This document shows, in pieces, positions 43,055-52,991 of a DNA stretch of 64,000 nucleotides. The translations under genes were made by a program, and so were the position numbers. Where the stretch lies: positions 1 through 64,000 of the forward strand of contig SVRM01000003.1 of NCBI GenBank assembly GCA_015064785.1, given 5' to 3'. This DNA comes from Oscillospiraceae bacterium (GTDB lineage: Bacteria; Bacillota; Clostridia; Oscillospirales; CAG-272). The stretch's first letter is position 1. Each line of letters opens with the position of its first letter. The notes beneath the pieces were generated by a model. It was given only the letters and a program-made list of their open reading frames with translations, had not been told where the DNA came from and ran no database searches.

Positions 43055-45514
43055 TTATTTCTTTCTTGTCTTGCTTGTCTTGACAACCGGAGCGGTGATG
43101 GGCGTCATGTGCCAGATGTTCTTTGCGTATTCGCTGATGGCACGGTCTGCGGCGAAAATACCGGCGGATGCGGTATTGACCAGCGACATTTTTGCCCACT
43201 TGTCGCGGTTGTTGTAATCGATGGTCATACGGTCATGCGCACGGCAGTAAGATTCAAAGTCCGCCAGACACATATACGGGTCAGCAATACCGCGTCCGAT
43301 GACGAGATAATCGACGAAATCGCGGTAGGAGTTGCCGTTGAAGCCGTAGGTGAAGGTATCGACGGTTCTCTTGAGCTTGTCGTTTGCAACATAGTAGGTT
43401 GCCGCATTGTAGCCGTGACGCCACAGATCATCAACCTCAGGTGTGGTCAGACCGAACAGATACATGTTGTCATCGCCCACAGCCTCATGGATTTCGACGT
43501 TCGCACCGTCCAGCGTACCGATGGTGACAGCACCGTTGATCATCAGCTTCATACAGCCCGTACCGGATGCTTCCTTACCGGCAAGAGAAATCTGCTCGGA
43601 AATATCGGCGGAGGGAATCAGTACCTCAGCCATGGAGACATTATAGTCCTCCATGAAGACAACGCGGAGCTTTTCGCGGATGCGCGGATCACGTTCGATT
43701 TCCGCCTGAAGGTCACAGATCATCTTGATGATGCGCTTTGCCATGTCATAGCCGGGCGCCGCCTTTGCACCGAAGATGAAGGTCTGGGGCGTGATGTCAA
43801 GGTTGGGATTGTCGCGCAGCTCGTTATACAGACTGATGATGCGCAGGGCGTTCAGCAGCTGACGCTTGTATTCATGCAGACGCTTGACCTGTACATCGTA
43901 GATGGAATCGGGATCGAGCGCAATGCCGGTCTTCTGCGCAACATAGTTGGAGAAGCGAACCTTATTTTCGCGCTTAATGGCAAGAATCTGGTCAAGTACT
44001 TTCTTGTCATCCTTGTATTCGAGCAGGCGGGACAGCGTCTCAGGCTGCTTCTTGTAATCGGAGCCGATCAGCCCGTCGAGCAGGTTCGTGAGTCCCGGGT
44101 TGGAGTAGCACAGCCATCTGCGGTGTGCAATACCGTTGGTGACATTGGTGAACTTGCCGGGGGTATATTTGTAGTAGTCGTGGAAGACCGTCTTTGTCAG
44201 AATGTCGGAGTGGAGCTTCGATACACCGTTGACTGTGTGAGAGCCTGCGACACACAGGTTTGCCATGCGGACAGAGCCGTAGCCGATGATCGCCATGCGG
44301 GAGATACGGTCCCAGTCACCGGGATAGCACTTCCACAGATCCTCGCACAGGCGGCGGTTGATTTCGCGGACGATGGTATGGATACGCGGCAGCTTGAGCG
44401 CAAACAGATCTTCCTTCCATGTTTCGAGTGCTTCCGGCATGACGGTATGGTTGGTGTAGGAAACGGTACGGGTGACAACATCCCAAGCCTGCTCCCAGTT
44501 ATAGCTGTGGACATCCATCAGCTGACGCATCAGCTCCGGAATGACGAGTGCCGGGTGCGTATCGTTGACATGGATAGCAACCTTATCGGCAAAGTTCCAC
44601 AGCGAGCCGTAACGGCGCAGATGGTCGGAGATGATCGACTGCAGGGATGCGGAAACGAGGAAGTACTGCTGGGACAGACGGAGCAGCTTACCTTCGGTGT
44701 GATTGTCAGACGGATACAGAACCTTGGAGATGATTTCCGCGTTGGTATTCTGTTCCATTGCCTGCATATAGGCGCCCTGCGAGAACAGGTTCATATTAAA
44801 GGAGGTGGTGCTCTTTGCCTTCCAGAGACGCAGGACGTTGACGGCCTCAGAATCGGCACCGGAGATCATGATGTCATACGGAACCGCCTGGATTTCCTCA
44901 TAGTTGGAGTGGACAATGTCGCACTTGCCGTTCTGCCAGGTTTCCTTGATGTGACCGCCGAAACGGACAGTGCACGCCTTGTCGGTTCTCGGCACGAGGA
45001 CGACATCACCGCCGGGCAGCCAGTTGTCAGGCAGCTCGATCTGCTGACCGTCGACGAGCTTCTGCTTGAACAGACCGTACTCGTAGAGGATGGAGAAACC
45101 GGTTGCGGGATAATTGAGCGTCGTTGCGGCATCCATAAAGCAAGCCGCAAGTCTGCCAAGACCGCCGTTGCCCAGACCCGGATCGGGCTCATGCTCACAG
45201 ACGGATTCGAGCGAGAAACCAAGCTCGGACAGGACTTCACGGTAGGTTTCGGTTAAGCCCAGGTTGCCGAGGTTGTTCTTCAGCGAACGGCCGATCAAAA
45301 ATTCCATGCACATGTAGTACAGGGTCTTGCCGGACTGACGCTTGACTTCTTCTTTATATTCAGAGCGCTTCTGGGACAGAATATCCTTGACGCACATCAT
45401 CACGGCGCGGTAGATCTGATCTTCATTGGCCTCAGCCATGGTCACGCCGAAATAGCGGGAGAGCTTTGTCGCAATGGCCTCTCTGACTTCTTCTTTGGTA
45501 AATTTCTGATTCAT
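43055..45514 (-). CDS. glgP: Glycogen/maltodextrin phosphorylase
   Basis: Releases glucose-1-phosphate from glycogen ends using PLP. The 819-residue protein follows the family throughout: LGNGGLGRLAACFMDAATTL, HVNDTHPALVIPELMRQL, TVSYTNHTVMPEALE and the PLP-lysine block EASGTGCMKLMINGA, in which the usual GTGNMK reads GTGCMK. Start ATG at 45514 follows GAAGGAAGAACTACCC. Own promoter at 45554-45582; the GH13 gene follows in the same unit. Confidence 0.97.
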   Translation of the reverse strand: MNQKFTKEEVREAIATKLSRYFGVTMAEANEDQIYRAVMMCVKDILSQKRSEYKEEVKRQSGKTLYYMCMEFLIGRSLKNNLGNLGLTETYREVLSELGFSLESVCEHEPDPGLGNGGLGRLAACFMDAATTLNYPATGFSILYEYGLFKQKLVDGQQIELPDNWLPGGDVVLVPRTDKACTVRFGGHIKETWQNGKCDIVHSNYEEIQAVPYDIMISGADSEAVNVLRLWKAKSTTSFNMNLFSQGAYMQAMEQNTNAEIISKVLYPSDNHTEGKLLRLSQQYFLVSASLQSIISDHLRRYGSLWNFADKVAIHVNDTHPALVIPELMRQLMDVHSYNWEQAWDVVTRTVSYTNHTVMPEALETWKEDLFALKLPRIHTIVREINRRLCEDLWKCYPGDWDRISRMAIIGYGSVRMANLCVAGSHTVNGVSKLHSDILTKTVFHDYYKYTPGKFTNVTNGIAHRRWLCYSNPGLTNLLDGLIGSDYKKQPETLSRLLEYKDDKKVLDQILAIKRENKVRFSNYVAQKTGIALDPDSIYDVQVKRLHEYKRQLLNALRIISLYNELRDNPNLDITPQTFIFGAKAAPGYDMAKRIIKMICDLQAEIERDPRIREKLRVVFMEDYNVSMAEVLIPSADISEQISLAGKEASGTGCMKLMINGAVTIGTLDGANVEIHEAVGDDNMYLFGLTTPEVDDLWRHGYNAATYYVANDKLKRTVDTFTYGFNGNSYRDFVDYLVIGRGIADPYMCLADFESYCRAHDRMTIDYNNRDKWAKMSLVNTASAGIFAADRAISEYAKNIWHMTPITAPVVKTSKTRKK

Positions 45515-45553
45515 GGGTAGTTCTTCCTTCTGTATGGTAATTGATGCCCTATT

Positions 45554-45582
45554 ATTATACCATAAATTACGCATACGGTCAA
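45554..45582 (-). promoter_or_regulatory. glgP-GH13 promoter
   Basis: TTGACC (45577-45582) and TATAAT (45554-45559), 17 bp apart on the minus strand. Confidence 0.75.
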
Positions 45583-45691
45583 GATGGTAAACACGTGTTT
45601 TTCCATGAAATTTTGGGGATTTTTGCTATTTGGATGAACTGTCAGTTGTTTTATCTCACAAATTTGAATAGGTTTCGGCAAGAATGACAAA

Positions 45692-45723
45692 ACCGGAATA
45701 CCGCCGCATGACAGTATTCCGGT
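45692..45723 (-). terminator. Terminator of the lipoprotein gene
   Basis: Perfect 10-bp stem ACCGGAATAC/GTATTCCGGT with TTTTGTC after it on the minus strand. Confidence 0.8.
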
Positions 45724-45733
45724 AATTTTTGTA

Positions 45734-46576
45734 TTATGTAATCGGTTTTGCGGCAAGCGCAAACAACCCCTCCGCATCCAGCGGTGCATTGAACAGAAAA
45801 TACAGCGGCAGTGCGGGATCAAACACATACAGGTTTCCCGACCACACGGTTCCGTCCGCGTAATACCGGCGGATCAGTACCCGGCGAATACCCGCCTCAT
45901 CGGTGAAATCGAGATACGTCGTTTTCATATCGGTCTTAACGGAGGTATCATAAACGGTGATCTGCATTGAGCCCCACGGCGTTTCTTCCTCCGAGACGCG
46001 AAGATTGCGCAGATTGTCATTGCAGCGCAGACCTTCTGGCGTGCCGTCCGTTTCCAGCTTTTGCAAAAGCAGCTCATCCAGCTCCATCAGAGACGATACC
46101 GCGGAAAAAGACACCGTATCCTCAATACTGTCCCTCATATATGTTACGGTATATGACGAGCCGACTGTCCATTCCACAAGCAGCGGCTGATACGCCTCCG
46201 GCAATCCGGAAAGTGCGTATACAGGCATCTCGCGGTATTCCGCAAGCGCTTCATCGGACAGAATATCCGCCCGCATTTCATCCGGACTTTGATAAGAGCG
46301 GATCTCCCCTGTCATCTCACAGGTCGCATTCGGACCGGTATATGCCGTTTCCGCCGCTTCCGTATCGGCTTCTGCCGTCTCTGCTTCCTCAGTCACAGCC
46401 ACGGTCATCGGCGCGGTTTCCGCTTCCGTCTGCGGCTCAGTGTCGGATGCAGTCACGGCGGTATCTGTCTCTGTAATGGAAGAAGCCGATGACGTTCCCT
46501 CTGCGGTACCGCAGGATAACAGTCCGACTGTCAACAGGTAAATGAGCAACGTGATGCATTTCTGTTTCATGTGCAT
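45734..46576 (-). CDS. Lipoprotein of unknown function within the glycogen cluster
   Basis: A 280-residue predicted lipoprotein: signal peptide with lipobox (VGLLSC, Cys near residue 22), then a Thr/Ala/Glu/Asp-rich linker of about 60 residues, then a mixed domain of about 200 residues (LPEAYQPLLVEWTVGSSYTV; WGSMQITVYDTSVKTDMKTT). I recognise no family. The start ATG at 46576 has AAAGGAGGT nine bases upstream. It has its own promoter and terminator, so its place between glgA and glgP may be incidental. Confidence 0.75.
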   Translation of the reverse strand: MHMKQKCITLLIYLLTVGLLSCGTAEGTSSASSITETDTAVTASDTEPQTEAETAPMTVAVTEEAETAEADTEAAETAYTGPNATCEMTGEIRSYQSPDEMRADILSDEALAEYREMPVYALSGLPEAYQPLLVEWTVGSSYTVTYMRDSIEDTVSFSAVSSLMELDELLLQKLETDGTPEGLRCNDNLRNLRVSEEETPWGSMQITVYDTSVKTDMKTTYLDFTDEAGIRRVLIRRYYADGTVWSGNLYVFDPALPLYFLFNAPLDAEGLFALAAKPIT

Positions 46577-46601
46577 GGCATACACCTCCTTTCTCGATTT
46601 T

Positions 46602-46631
46602 ATTGTATCATATGTCCGGTAAAAAAGTCAA
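46602..46631 (-). promoter_or_regulatory. Promoter of the lipoprotein gene
   Basis: TTGACT (46626-46631) and TACAAT (46602-46607), 18 bp apart on the minus strand. Confidence 0.6.
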
Positions 46632-46680
46632 GTGATTCAATTATTGTTCACGGAACGCAAAAAAAAAGTTACATTTCCGT

Positions 46681-46717
46681 AAAAAAAGCGGCACACCCAC
46701 CATGAGGTATGCCGCTT
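46681..46717 (-). terminator. Terminator of the glgBCDA operon
   Basis: AAGCGGCATAC with GTGTGCCGCTT (one wobble pair), followed on the minus strand by TTTTTTT. It lies 17 bases past the glgA stop codon. Confidence 0.88.
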
Positions 46718-46733
46718 ACAGATTCCATTGTAA

Positions 46734-48164
46734 TTACAGCGCGTTATACATATCAAGATACTTCTTTGCCGATACCGACCAGGAGAAGTCGACCTTCATT
46801 GCATTGGCACGCAGGGTTTCCCACTGTTTTGCATCCCCATACAGATCAACCGCGCGGATGATCGCATCGAGCATATCGAGTGCATCGTAGTTGCAGAACG
46901 TGATACCGTTGCCCTCGCCTGTTGTCGGATCATAGGGATGAATGGTATCGTAAAGACCGCCGACCTCGCGGACAATCGGCACCGTGCCGTAACGGGAAGC
47001 GATCATCTGCGCAAGACCGCAGGGTTCGCTCTTGGACGGCATTAAGAAGATATCCGCACCGGCGTAAATCTGCTTGGAAACGTCCTTGTTGTACGCAAGC
47101 AGGATCGAAACCTTTTCGGGATACCGCTTCTGCAGACCTTCAAAGAAGTTCTCAAGGTCAGCCTCACCCGTACCGAGCAGGACAAACTGCACATCGCGTA
47201 CAAGCAGCCGCTCAATGGCATACTTGACCAGATCAAAGCCTTTGTGGGAAGCAAGTCTGGATACCATCGCAATGACCGGCGTGGTCGGGGATTCCGGCAG
47301 TCCGAAGACCTTCTGAAGCTCTGCCTTGTTGGCAGCCTTGCCTTCCTCCACAGTCTCCACCGTGAAGTTCTGCTTGATAACAGGATCGGTTTCGGCATTG
47401 TAATAGTCGACGTCGATACCGTTGACAATACCCATAACCTTGCCCGAGTACATGCGCAGAATATGCTGAAGTCCCGATGCAAAATAATCCATCTGGATTT
47501 CCTCGGCGTAACGGGAGGAAACGGTGGACAGTCTGTCACAGCAGACAATCGCGCCCTTGGTCAGGTTGATCATACCGTTGTATTCGACGATGGAGTGTTC
47601 GTAGTCGGACAAACCGAAAACATCACCGAGAATGGACAGATCGTAAATGCCCTGATAGTCGATGTTGTGGATCGTGTAAACGGTCTTGATGCCGCGGTAT
47701 TCCTGCATCCAGTTGTACTTGGTGCGCAGATAGATGATGGAGAGCGCGCTCTGCCAGTCATGTGCATGAAGAACATCCGGGAAGAAGCCGATCTTGGGCA
47801 TCATTTCCATGACAGCCATACAGAAGAACGCAAAGCGTTCGCCGTCATCGAAGTTGCCGTACAGATTGCCGCGGGAGAAGTAATACTGGTTATCGATGAA
47901 ATAATAGGTGACATCGTTGAGCTCATAGGAATACAGACCGCAGTACTGGTTTCTCCAGGACAGCTGGACATAGTATTCGGTCACCTTTTCCATCTTGTCG
48001 CGGTATTTTTCGGAAATGGACTGGTACAGCGGGAGCACGACGCGGATGTCAAGATCGTCGCCTTCTTCGCGCTTGAGCGCTGCCGGCAGAGAACCGAGAA
48101 CGTCCGCAAGACCGCCTGTGGATGCAAACGGAAGTGCTTCTGCACCGACAAATAATAATTTCAT
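46734..48164 (-). CDS. glgA: Glycogen synthase (ADP-glucose type)
   Basis: GT5 enzyme that adds glucose from ADP-glucose to growing glycogen. The 476-residue protein has the N-terminal KLLFVGAEALPFASTGGLAD (ADP-glucose lysine region reads STGGLAD rather than K-T-G-G-L), HAHDWQSALSIIYL, YTIHNIDYQG, the second-domain MVSRLASHKGFDLV and the C-terminal MPSKSEPCGLAQMIASRYG. Start ATG at 48164 follows AAAGGAGAATACGC. Last gene of the glgBCDA operon. The Lys-to-Ser change in the K-x-G-G-L motif is the one notable deviation. Confidence 0.96.
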   Translation of the reverse strand: MKLLFVGAEALPFASTGGLADVLGSLPAALKREEGDDLDIRVVLPLYQSISEKYRDKMEKVTEYYVQLSWRNQYCGLYSYELNDVTYYFIDNQYYFSRGNLYGNFDDGERFAFFCMAVMEMMPKIGFFPDVLHAHDWQSALSIIYLRTKYNWMQEYRGIKTVYTIHNIDYQGIYDLSILGDVFGLSDYEHSIVEYNGMINLTKGAIVCCDRLSTVSSRYAEEIQMDYFASGLQHILRMYSGKVMGIVNGIDVDYYNAETDPVIKQNFTVETVEEGKAANKAELQKVFGLPESPTTPVIAMVSRLASHKGFDLVKYAIERLLVRDVQFVLLGTGEADLENFFEGLQKRYPEKVSILLAYNKDVSKQIYAGADIFLMPSKSEPCGLAQMIASRYGTVPIVREVGGLYDTIHPYDPTTGEGNGITFCNYDALDMLDAIIRAVDLYGDAKQWETLRANAMKVDFSWSVSAKKYLDMYNAL

Positions 48165-48198
48165 TGCGTATTCTCCTTTCAGAGGATCCTGTGAAAAG

Positions 48199-49329
48199 TT
48201 ACAGCATCTGATTCTTGCCGATGAAGTACGGCTTGGACGGATGACCTGCCAGCACATTGCCGTCACGGATAACCGTATTCTTGTCGGAAATGACGCAGTT
48301 CATGAAGACATTTTCACCAACCACGGTATCCTGATACAGAATGCAATTCTTAACAACAGCACCGCGTCCGATCTTGACACCACGGAACAGGATGCAGTTT
48401 TCAACGGTACCGTCAATGGTACAGCCGTCGGCAATCAGGGAGTTCTTGACAACGGAAGCGTCGGTGTAGCGGGTCGGTGCAGAGTTGCGGACCTTGGTCA
48501 GAACCGGTCTCCGGTCGACACCGAACAGCGCATTGCGGAATGCAGTGTTGGTAATCAGCTCCATGCTGGTTGCAAAGTAGTCTTCCAGCGAGGAAATGGT
48601 CGCAAATGCACCTTCATAACGGTAGATACGGTAGATACGTTCTTCCTTGTTGCGCATCATGATGTCACGGGTCAGGGAGGTAAAGCCGTGCGCGATGGCT
48701 TCCTGTACGATATTTTGCAGGTACTTGGTATTGATGACAGTGATGTTCAGTGCGACATCATGTTCACCTTCCGCATACTTGGGATTCATGGCAAGGTCGG
48801 TGATGCGGCCGCTCTCATCTGCTTCGATGATCGTTGCGGTTTCGCTGAGACCGCCATTGATGTTCAGACGCTTGGTCATCATCGTGATATCGGCGTTGTT
48901 GGCAATGTGATCGCGCAGCAGATCGTCCAGATCAATGTTGCAGATGCCGTCACAGTCTGCCATGATGACATAATCTTCCTTGATGTGGTTGAGGCTTGCC
49001 GCGATACCCATCAGAGATTCCAGTCTGGAATGTGCGCCGCCCATATAGTTCTGGTTGTAGCGCATGTTGGGCGGAAGGATCTTGATACCGCCGGAACGTC
49101 TTGCCAGATCCCAGTCCTTACCGGAGCCGATGTGGTCCATCAGGGACTGATAGTTGTACTGGGTAACGACGCGGATATCGGTGATGCCGGAGTTGACCAT
49201 ATTCGACAGCGTGAAGTCGATCAGACGGTATCTGCATCCGAACGGAACGGAACCGACAGTACGGATGCGTGTCAGCTCGGGAATGTTTCTTTCATGCAGG
49301 TTTGCAAAGATAATACCGATTGCGTTCAT
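48199..49329 (-). CDS. glgD: Glucose-1-phosphate adenylyltransferase subunit GlgD
   Basis: Regulatory-type partner of GlgC in Firmicutes ADP-glucose pyrophosphorylase. The 376-residue protein has the nucleotidyltransferase fold but with changed N-terminal loop ([20 protein letters not shown] instead of the G-G-x-G-x-R-L loop), then [20 protein letters not shown], and a C-terminal beta-helix ([20 protein letters not shown]). The loss of the catalytic loop is typical of GlgD. Overlaps glgC by four bases. Confidence 0.96.
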   Translation of the reverse strand: MNAIGIIFANLHERNIPELTRIRTVGSVPFGCRYRLIDFTLSNMVNSGITDIRVVTQYNYQSLMDHIGSGKDWDLARRSGGIKILPPNMRYNQNYMGGAHSRLESLMGIAASLNHIKEDYVIMADCDGICNIDLDDLLRDHIANNADITMMTKRLNINGGLSETATIIEADESGRITDLAMNPKYAEGEHDVALNITVINTKYLQNIVQEAIAHGFTSLTRDIMMRNKEERIYRIYRYEGAFATISSLEDYFATSMELITNTAFRNALFGVDRRPVLTKVRNSAPTRYTDASVVKNSLIADGCTIDGTVENCILFRGVKIGRGAVVKNCILYQDTVVGENVFMNCVISDKNTVIRDGNVLAGHPSKPYFIGKNQML

Positions 49330-50543
49330 GCGATATTACCTCCTTCCTTGAGTTCAGAGAGTTTGGCTTCGTTGACCATTTCACCGGCAGCGATGGTCAT
49401 ACCTGCGGGAACGGTCAGCTTGGTACCGATGACAGCGATCTTTTCTTCCTCGTTCTTGGCACCGACAACCGCACCTGCACAGATGACGGTATCCGTATCA
49501 ATGATGGAGTATTCGACACGTGCGCCGGCCTCCACTCTGGTACCGCTCATAATGACGGAATCGCGGACAACCGCACCGGGTGCGACATAAACACCGTCAA
49601 AGAGCACGGAATTTTCAACACAGCCATAGATTACACAGCCTTCGCTCATCATGGAGCCGTGAATCTTCGCATCCTCACCGACGAACTGCGGCGGGCGCGC
49701 GGAGGTGCGGGAGAAGATTCTCCAGTTCTTATCATAAAGATCGAATTCGGGCTTATCGCCGAGCAGATCCATGTTTGCTTCCCACAGAGATGCGATGGTT
49801 CCGACATCCTTCCAGTAGCCTTCAAAGGGATACGCATACATGGACTTGCCGTCGTCAAGCATCTTCGGGATGATGTTCTTACCGAAGTCCTTGGAGGAAT
49901 TCGGGTCGTTTTCGTCAGCAATGAGGTATTCCCGGAGCAGCTTTGCGTTGAAGATGTAGATACCCATCGAAGCCTTGGTGGACTTGGGCTGCTTGGGCTT
50001 TTCTTCAAACTCGAAGATCTTGCCGTTTTCATCAGCGTTCATGATACCGAAACGGGAAGCCTCAGACAGCGGAACCTCCAGAACGGAGATGGTGCAGTCG
50101 GCGTTCATCTTCTTGTGGTAATCGAGCATTGCCGCATAGTCCATCTTGTAAATGTGGTCACCGGAGAGGATCAGCACATAATCGGGATCATAGCGGTCAA
50201 TGAAGTTGAGGTTCTGGTAAATGGCGTTTGCGGTACCGGAATACCAGTCAGCACCATTCTTCCCCTGATAAGGCGGAAGAACCATAACACCGCCGCGGCT
50301 GCGGTCGAGGTCCCAGGGCTGACCGTTGCCGATGTACTCGTTGAGGACAAGCGGCTGATACTGTGTCAGGACACCGACGGTGTCAAGACCGGAGTTGATG
50401 CAGTTGGACAGCGGGAAGTCGATGATACGGTACTTGCCGCCGAACTGGACTGCAGGCTTTGCCGTGGATTCTGTCAGCGTGTACAGTCTGCTGCCCTGTC
50501 CTCCGGCAAGCAGCATAACGACACATTCTTTCTTTTGGAACAT
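49326..50543 (-). CDS. glgC: Glucose-1-phosphate adenylyltransferase, catalytic subunit
   Basis: Makes ADP-glucose from ATP and glucose-1-phosphate, the controlled step of glycogen synthesis. The 405-residue protein has the intact loop [52 protein letters not shown] (catalytic Asp) and [20 protein letters not shown] (glucose-1-phosphate site). The C-terminus is a left-handed beta-helix. Start ATG at 50543 follows AGAAGGAGGAATATTGCAATC. Works as a complex with GlgD, which is translationally coupled. Confidence 0.97.
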   Translation of the reverse strand: MFQKKECVVMLLAGGQGSRLYTLTESTAKPAVQFGGKYRIIDFPLSNCINSGLDTVGVLTQYQPLVLNEYIGNGQPWDLDRSRGGVMVLPPYQGKNGADWYSGTANAIYQNLNFIDRYDPDYVLILSGDHIYKMDYAAMLDYHKKMNADCTISVLEVPLSEASRFGIMNADENGKIFEFEEKPKQPKSTKASMGIYIFNAKLLREYLIADENDPNSSKDFGKNIIPKMLDDGKSMYAYPFEGYWKDVGTIASLWEANMDLLGDKPEFDLYDKNWRIFSRTSARPPQFVGEDAKIHGSMMSEGCVIYGCVENSVLFDGVYVAPGAVVRDSVIMSGTRVEAGARVEYSIIDTDTVICAGAVVGAKNEEEKIAVIGTKLTVPAGMTIAAGEMVNEAKLSELKEGGNIA

Positions 50544-50626
50544 GATTGCAATATTCCTCCTTCTATTTTCGCGTTCTGCGGCAGCGTCGCCGCCGCAAAA
50601 ACGTTTATGGTACAAATTTGGGGATA

Positions 50627-52720
50627 TCAGGATCTGCGCTGACGCTTCACCGGAGCAAGGATCACGGCCGACATGCCGGGCAGCGTGATACTGAGACAGC
50701 GGCGGGTTTCGCTGTTGTCCGGTGCCATGACCGGCTGCGCTGTCAGTCTGCCTTCGTTATGAAGATCGGATCCGCCCCATGCCGCATCGTCTGTCGAGAA
50801 CAGCTCCTCATAAACAGCCGGTGCATCTGCCGGAAGCATCATGGAATAGTTTTCACGCGTGACAGGTGAGAAGTTGACCGCAATCAGAAGCGGCATTCCT
50901 CCCCGGTCATAACGGACATAGGAAATGGTGTTGGTATCGCGCTCCTCCGTACCCATCCAGCGATAGCCGGCCCAGGAAAAATCATCCTCCCAAAGCTCCC
51001 GCCGTTCCAGATACAGATGGTTGAGCGCACGGGTAAACGACTGCATCTGCCGGTGTGACTCATAGTCAAGCATGAACCATTCCAGCTGGTTTTCAAAGTC
51101 CCATTCGCGGAACGGCGCATACTCACATCCCATGAAGGTCATCTTCTTACCGGGCTGTGTCATCATATAAGCGAAGAACGCACGCATACATGCGAACTTT
51201 TCATCATAGTCGCCGAACATCTTGTCAATCAGCGATTTTCTGCCGCCCGAAACATCGTCGTGGGTGATCGGCAAAACGTGATTTTCAGAAAATGCATACA
51301 TCAGCGGGAAGGTCAGCCGTTCATGCTTGTCCCGGCGGCAGATCGGATCGGTGCCGAGATAGTCAAACAAATCGGCACTCCAACCGCGATTCCACTTGAA
51401 GTTGAAGCCAAGTCCGCCCATATCAACGGGCTTGGACACCAGCGGCCAGTTCGAGGATTCCTCGGCGATCATCAGTGCATCCGGGAATTCCGAGAACAGC
51501 TTTGTGTTCAGCTTGCGGAAAAACGCCGTCGCGGCAGGATTCTGTCCGGAACCGTCCGCATTGGGCTTCCACCCCGGATGTCTGTCATAATCGAGATACA
51601 GCATCTCCGTTACCGCATCGCAGCGCAGACCGTCGATGTGATATTCGCGCAGCCAGAACATGGCGTTGGACACGAGGAACGACTGTACCTCCGGCCGTCC
51701 GACGTCAAACCTGCGCAGACCGCGCCCGTCCTGTTCTGTCCTGTCATAGCCCTGATATTCGTAGCAGCGGCTGCTGTCAAACGCACAGAGACCGTGTTCG
51801 TCCTCCGGGAAATGCGCGGGAACCCAGTCCATAATCACACCGATGCCGGCGGTATGGCAGGCATCAACGAAGGCTTTGAAATCCTGTGGTGTGCCAAAGC
51901 GCGAGGTCGGTGCATAGTATGAGCCGACGCGGTATCCCCACGAGCTGTCGTCTGGATACTCGGTGATGGGCATCAGGGCAATGTGTGTATAGCCCATTTC
52001 CGCGACATACGGAACCAGCACCTCTGCAAGCTCACGGTAATTCAGATACGCCGCAGGGTTGTCCTTTGTCGTCATGCCCTCCCGTGTCCGGAAGGAACCG
52101 GGATGCACCTCATAAATGTTCATCGGTGCAGGATAGAACGCACGTGCAGCCTTCGGCTGCGCTCTGCGCTTCTTTGCAGGCGCCCCCGAATCCAATGCAG
52201 CTTCGTCGGACACTGCCTTCGGCTGTGGATTGGAAAAAATTCTGCGCCGATGCGCACGCCATCCGCGGTCATGCCACTCAAACTTCGGCGGAATATAGAG
52301 AATGGATGCGGCATCCTGTGTACATTCCGACCAGATTCCGTACGGATCCGCCTTCAGATGCACTCCGTTGGCGCCGGTAATGCGGTATTTATAGCGCTGT
52401 CCGACCAGACAGCCGTCATCCTCCTGTTTTTTATCCTTTTCGGGAAGCGGAACAATACACTCCCAGACACCGGACGCTGTGATCCGTTCCATCGGATTGC
52501 CGTCCCCCCATCCGTTGAAGTCGCCGACGACCTCAACCTTGTGCGCGCCCGGAGCCCAGACCCGGAAGATCCAGTACCTGCCGTCTTTTCCGTCTGAATA
52601 ATGTGCGCCGAGATAATCGTATGCGTAGGTTGTGGTTCCCTGATGAAAATAATAAGCGGCAAGATCATCGGGGCGGTTGACTGTAACTGCGGATTTCGTT
52701 TGCGGTTTGCCAAATGCCAT
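50627..52720 (-). CDS. glgB: 1,4-alpha-glucan branching enzyme
   Basis: Creates alpha-1,6 branches in glycogen. The 697-residue protein has a CBM48 domain ([20 protein letters not shown]) and a GH13 barrel with [26 protein letters not shown] (nucleophile Asp), [10 protein letters not shown] (acid Glu) and ITHDDVSGG. Between the two domains it has a basic Ala/Lys-rich insert of about 30 residues (ending in [14 protein letters not shown]) absent from common GlgB sequences. Start ATG at 52720 follows ACAGGAGTAATACAC. First gene of the glgBCDA operon, with 83 bases before glgC. Promoter at 52794-52822. Confidence 0.96.
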   Translation of the reverse strand: MAFGKPQTKSAVTVNRPDDLAAYYFHQGTTTYAYDYLGAHYSDGKDGRYWIFRVWAPGAHKVEVVGDFNGWGDGNPMERITASGVWECIVPLPEKDKKQEDDGCLVGQRYKYRITGANGVHLKADPYGIWSECTQDAASILYIPPKFEWHDRGWRAHRRRIFSNPQPKAVSDEAALDSGAPAKKRRAQPKAARAFYPAPMNIYEVHPGSFRTREGMTTKDNPAAYLNYRELAEVLVPYVAEMGYTHIALMPITEYPDDSSWGYRVGSYYAPTSRFGTPQDFKAFVDACHTAGIGVIMDWVPAHFPEDEHGLCAFDSSRCYEYQGYDRTEQDGRGLRRFDVGRPEVQSFLVSNAMFWLREYHIDGLRCDAVTEMLYLDYDRHPGWKPNADGSGQNPAATAFFRKLNTKLFSEFPDALMIAEESSNWPLVSKPVDMGGLGFNFKWNRGWSADLFDYLGTDPICRRDKHERLTFPLMYAFSENHVLPITHDDVSGGRKSLIDKMFGDYDEKFACMRAFFAYMMTQPGKKMTFMGCEYAPFREWDFENQLEWFMLDYESHRQMQSFTRALNHLYLERRELWEDDFSWAGYRWMGTEERDTNTISYVRYDRGGMPLLIAVNFSPVTRENYSMMLPADAPAVYEELFSTDDAAWGGSDLHNEGRLTAQPVMAPDNSETRRCLSITLPGMSAVILAPVKRQRRS

Positions 52721-52793
52721 GTGTATTACTCCTGTGTTTATGCATAACGGAATCTCCCGCACCCCTTGCAGGCCGAGAGTTTCACTTATCTAT

Positions 52794-52822
52794 ATTATAT
52801 CTCATTCTCAAGCATTTTGCAA
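52794..52822 (-). promoter_or_regulatory. glgBCDA promoter
   Basis: TTGCAA (52817-52822) and TATAAT (52794-52799), 17 bp apart on the minus strand. The remaining bases up to the GH31 terminator (52823-52942) show nothing further. Confidence 0.75.
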
Positions 52823-52942
52823 GAGGATTTTCGCACTTCTCCATACTTTTCTTCATAAAGTTCGGCTATTTCAGTCAAATATCGACCTGTATTTTTGTTT
52901 AATTTGCCATATCGCGTGTTTCGTCGGAAACTGACAGCAATG

Positions 52943-52975
52943 CAAAAACGCCTGCCGCTACCCGGGCAGACGTTT
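52943..52975 (-). terminator. Terminator of the SBP-GH31 operon
   Basis: On the minus strand AAACGTCTGCC and GGCAGGCGTTT pair with one G-U wobble, followed by TTGC after a short T-run; it lies 17 bases past the GH31 stop codon. Confidence 0.8.
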
Positions 52976-52991
52976 TCTGTATCATGATCTG

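Noticed and set aside
43034-45256. 740-codon plus-strand frame opposite glgP
   Set aside because: It mirrors the well-supported glgP coding sequence, has no ribosome binding site and no recognisable motif; long antisense frames are a codon-usage artefact in this DNA.
47995-49590. 531-codon plus-strand frame opposite glgA, glgD and glgC
   Set aside because: Crosses three conserved genes on the other strand; the translation is His/Val/Asp-rich without family resemblance.
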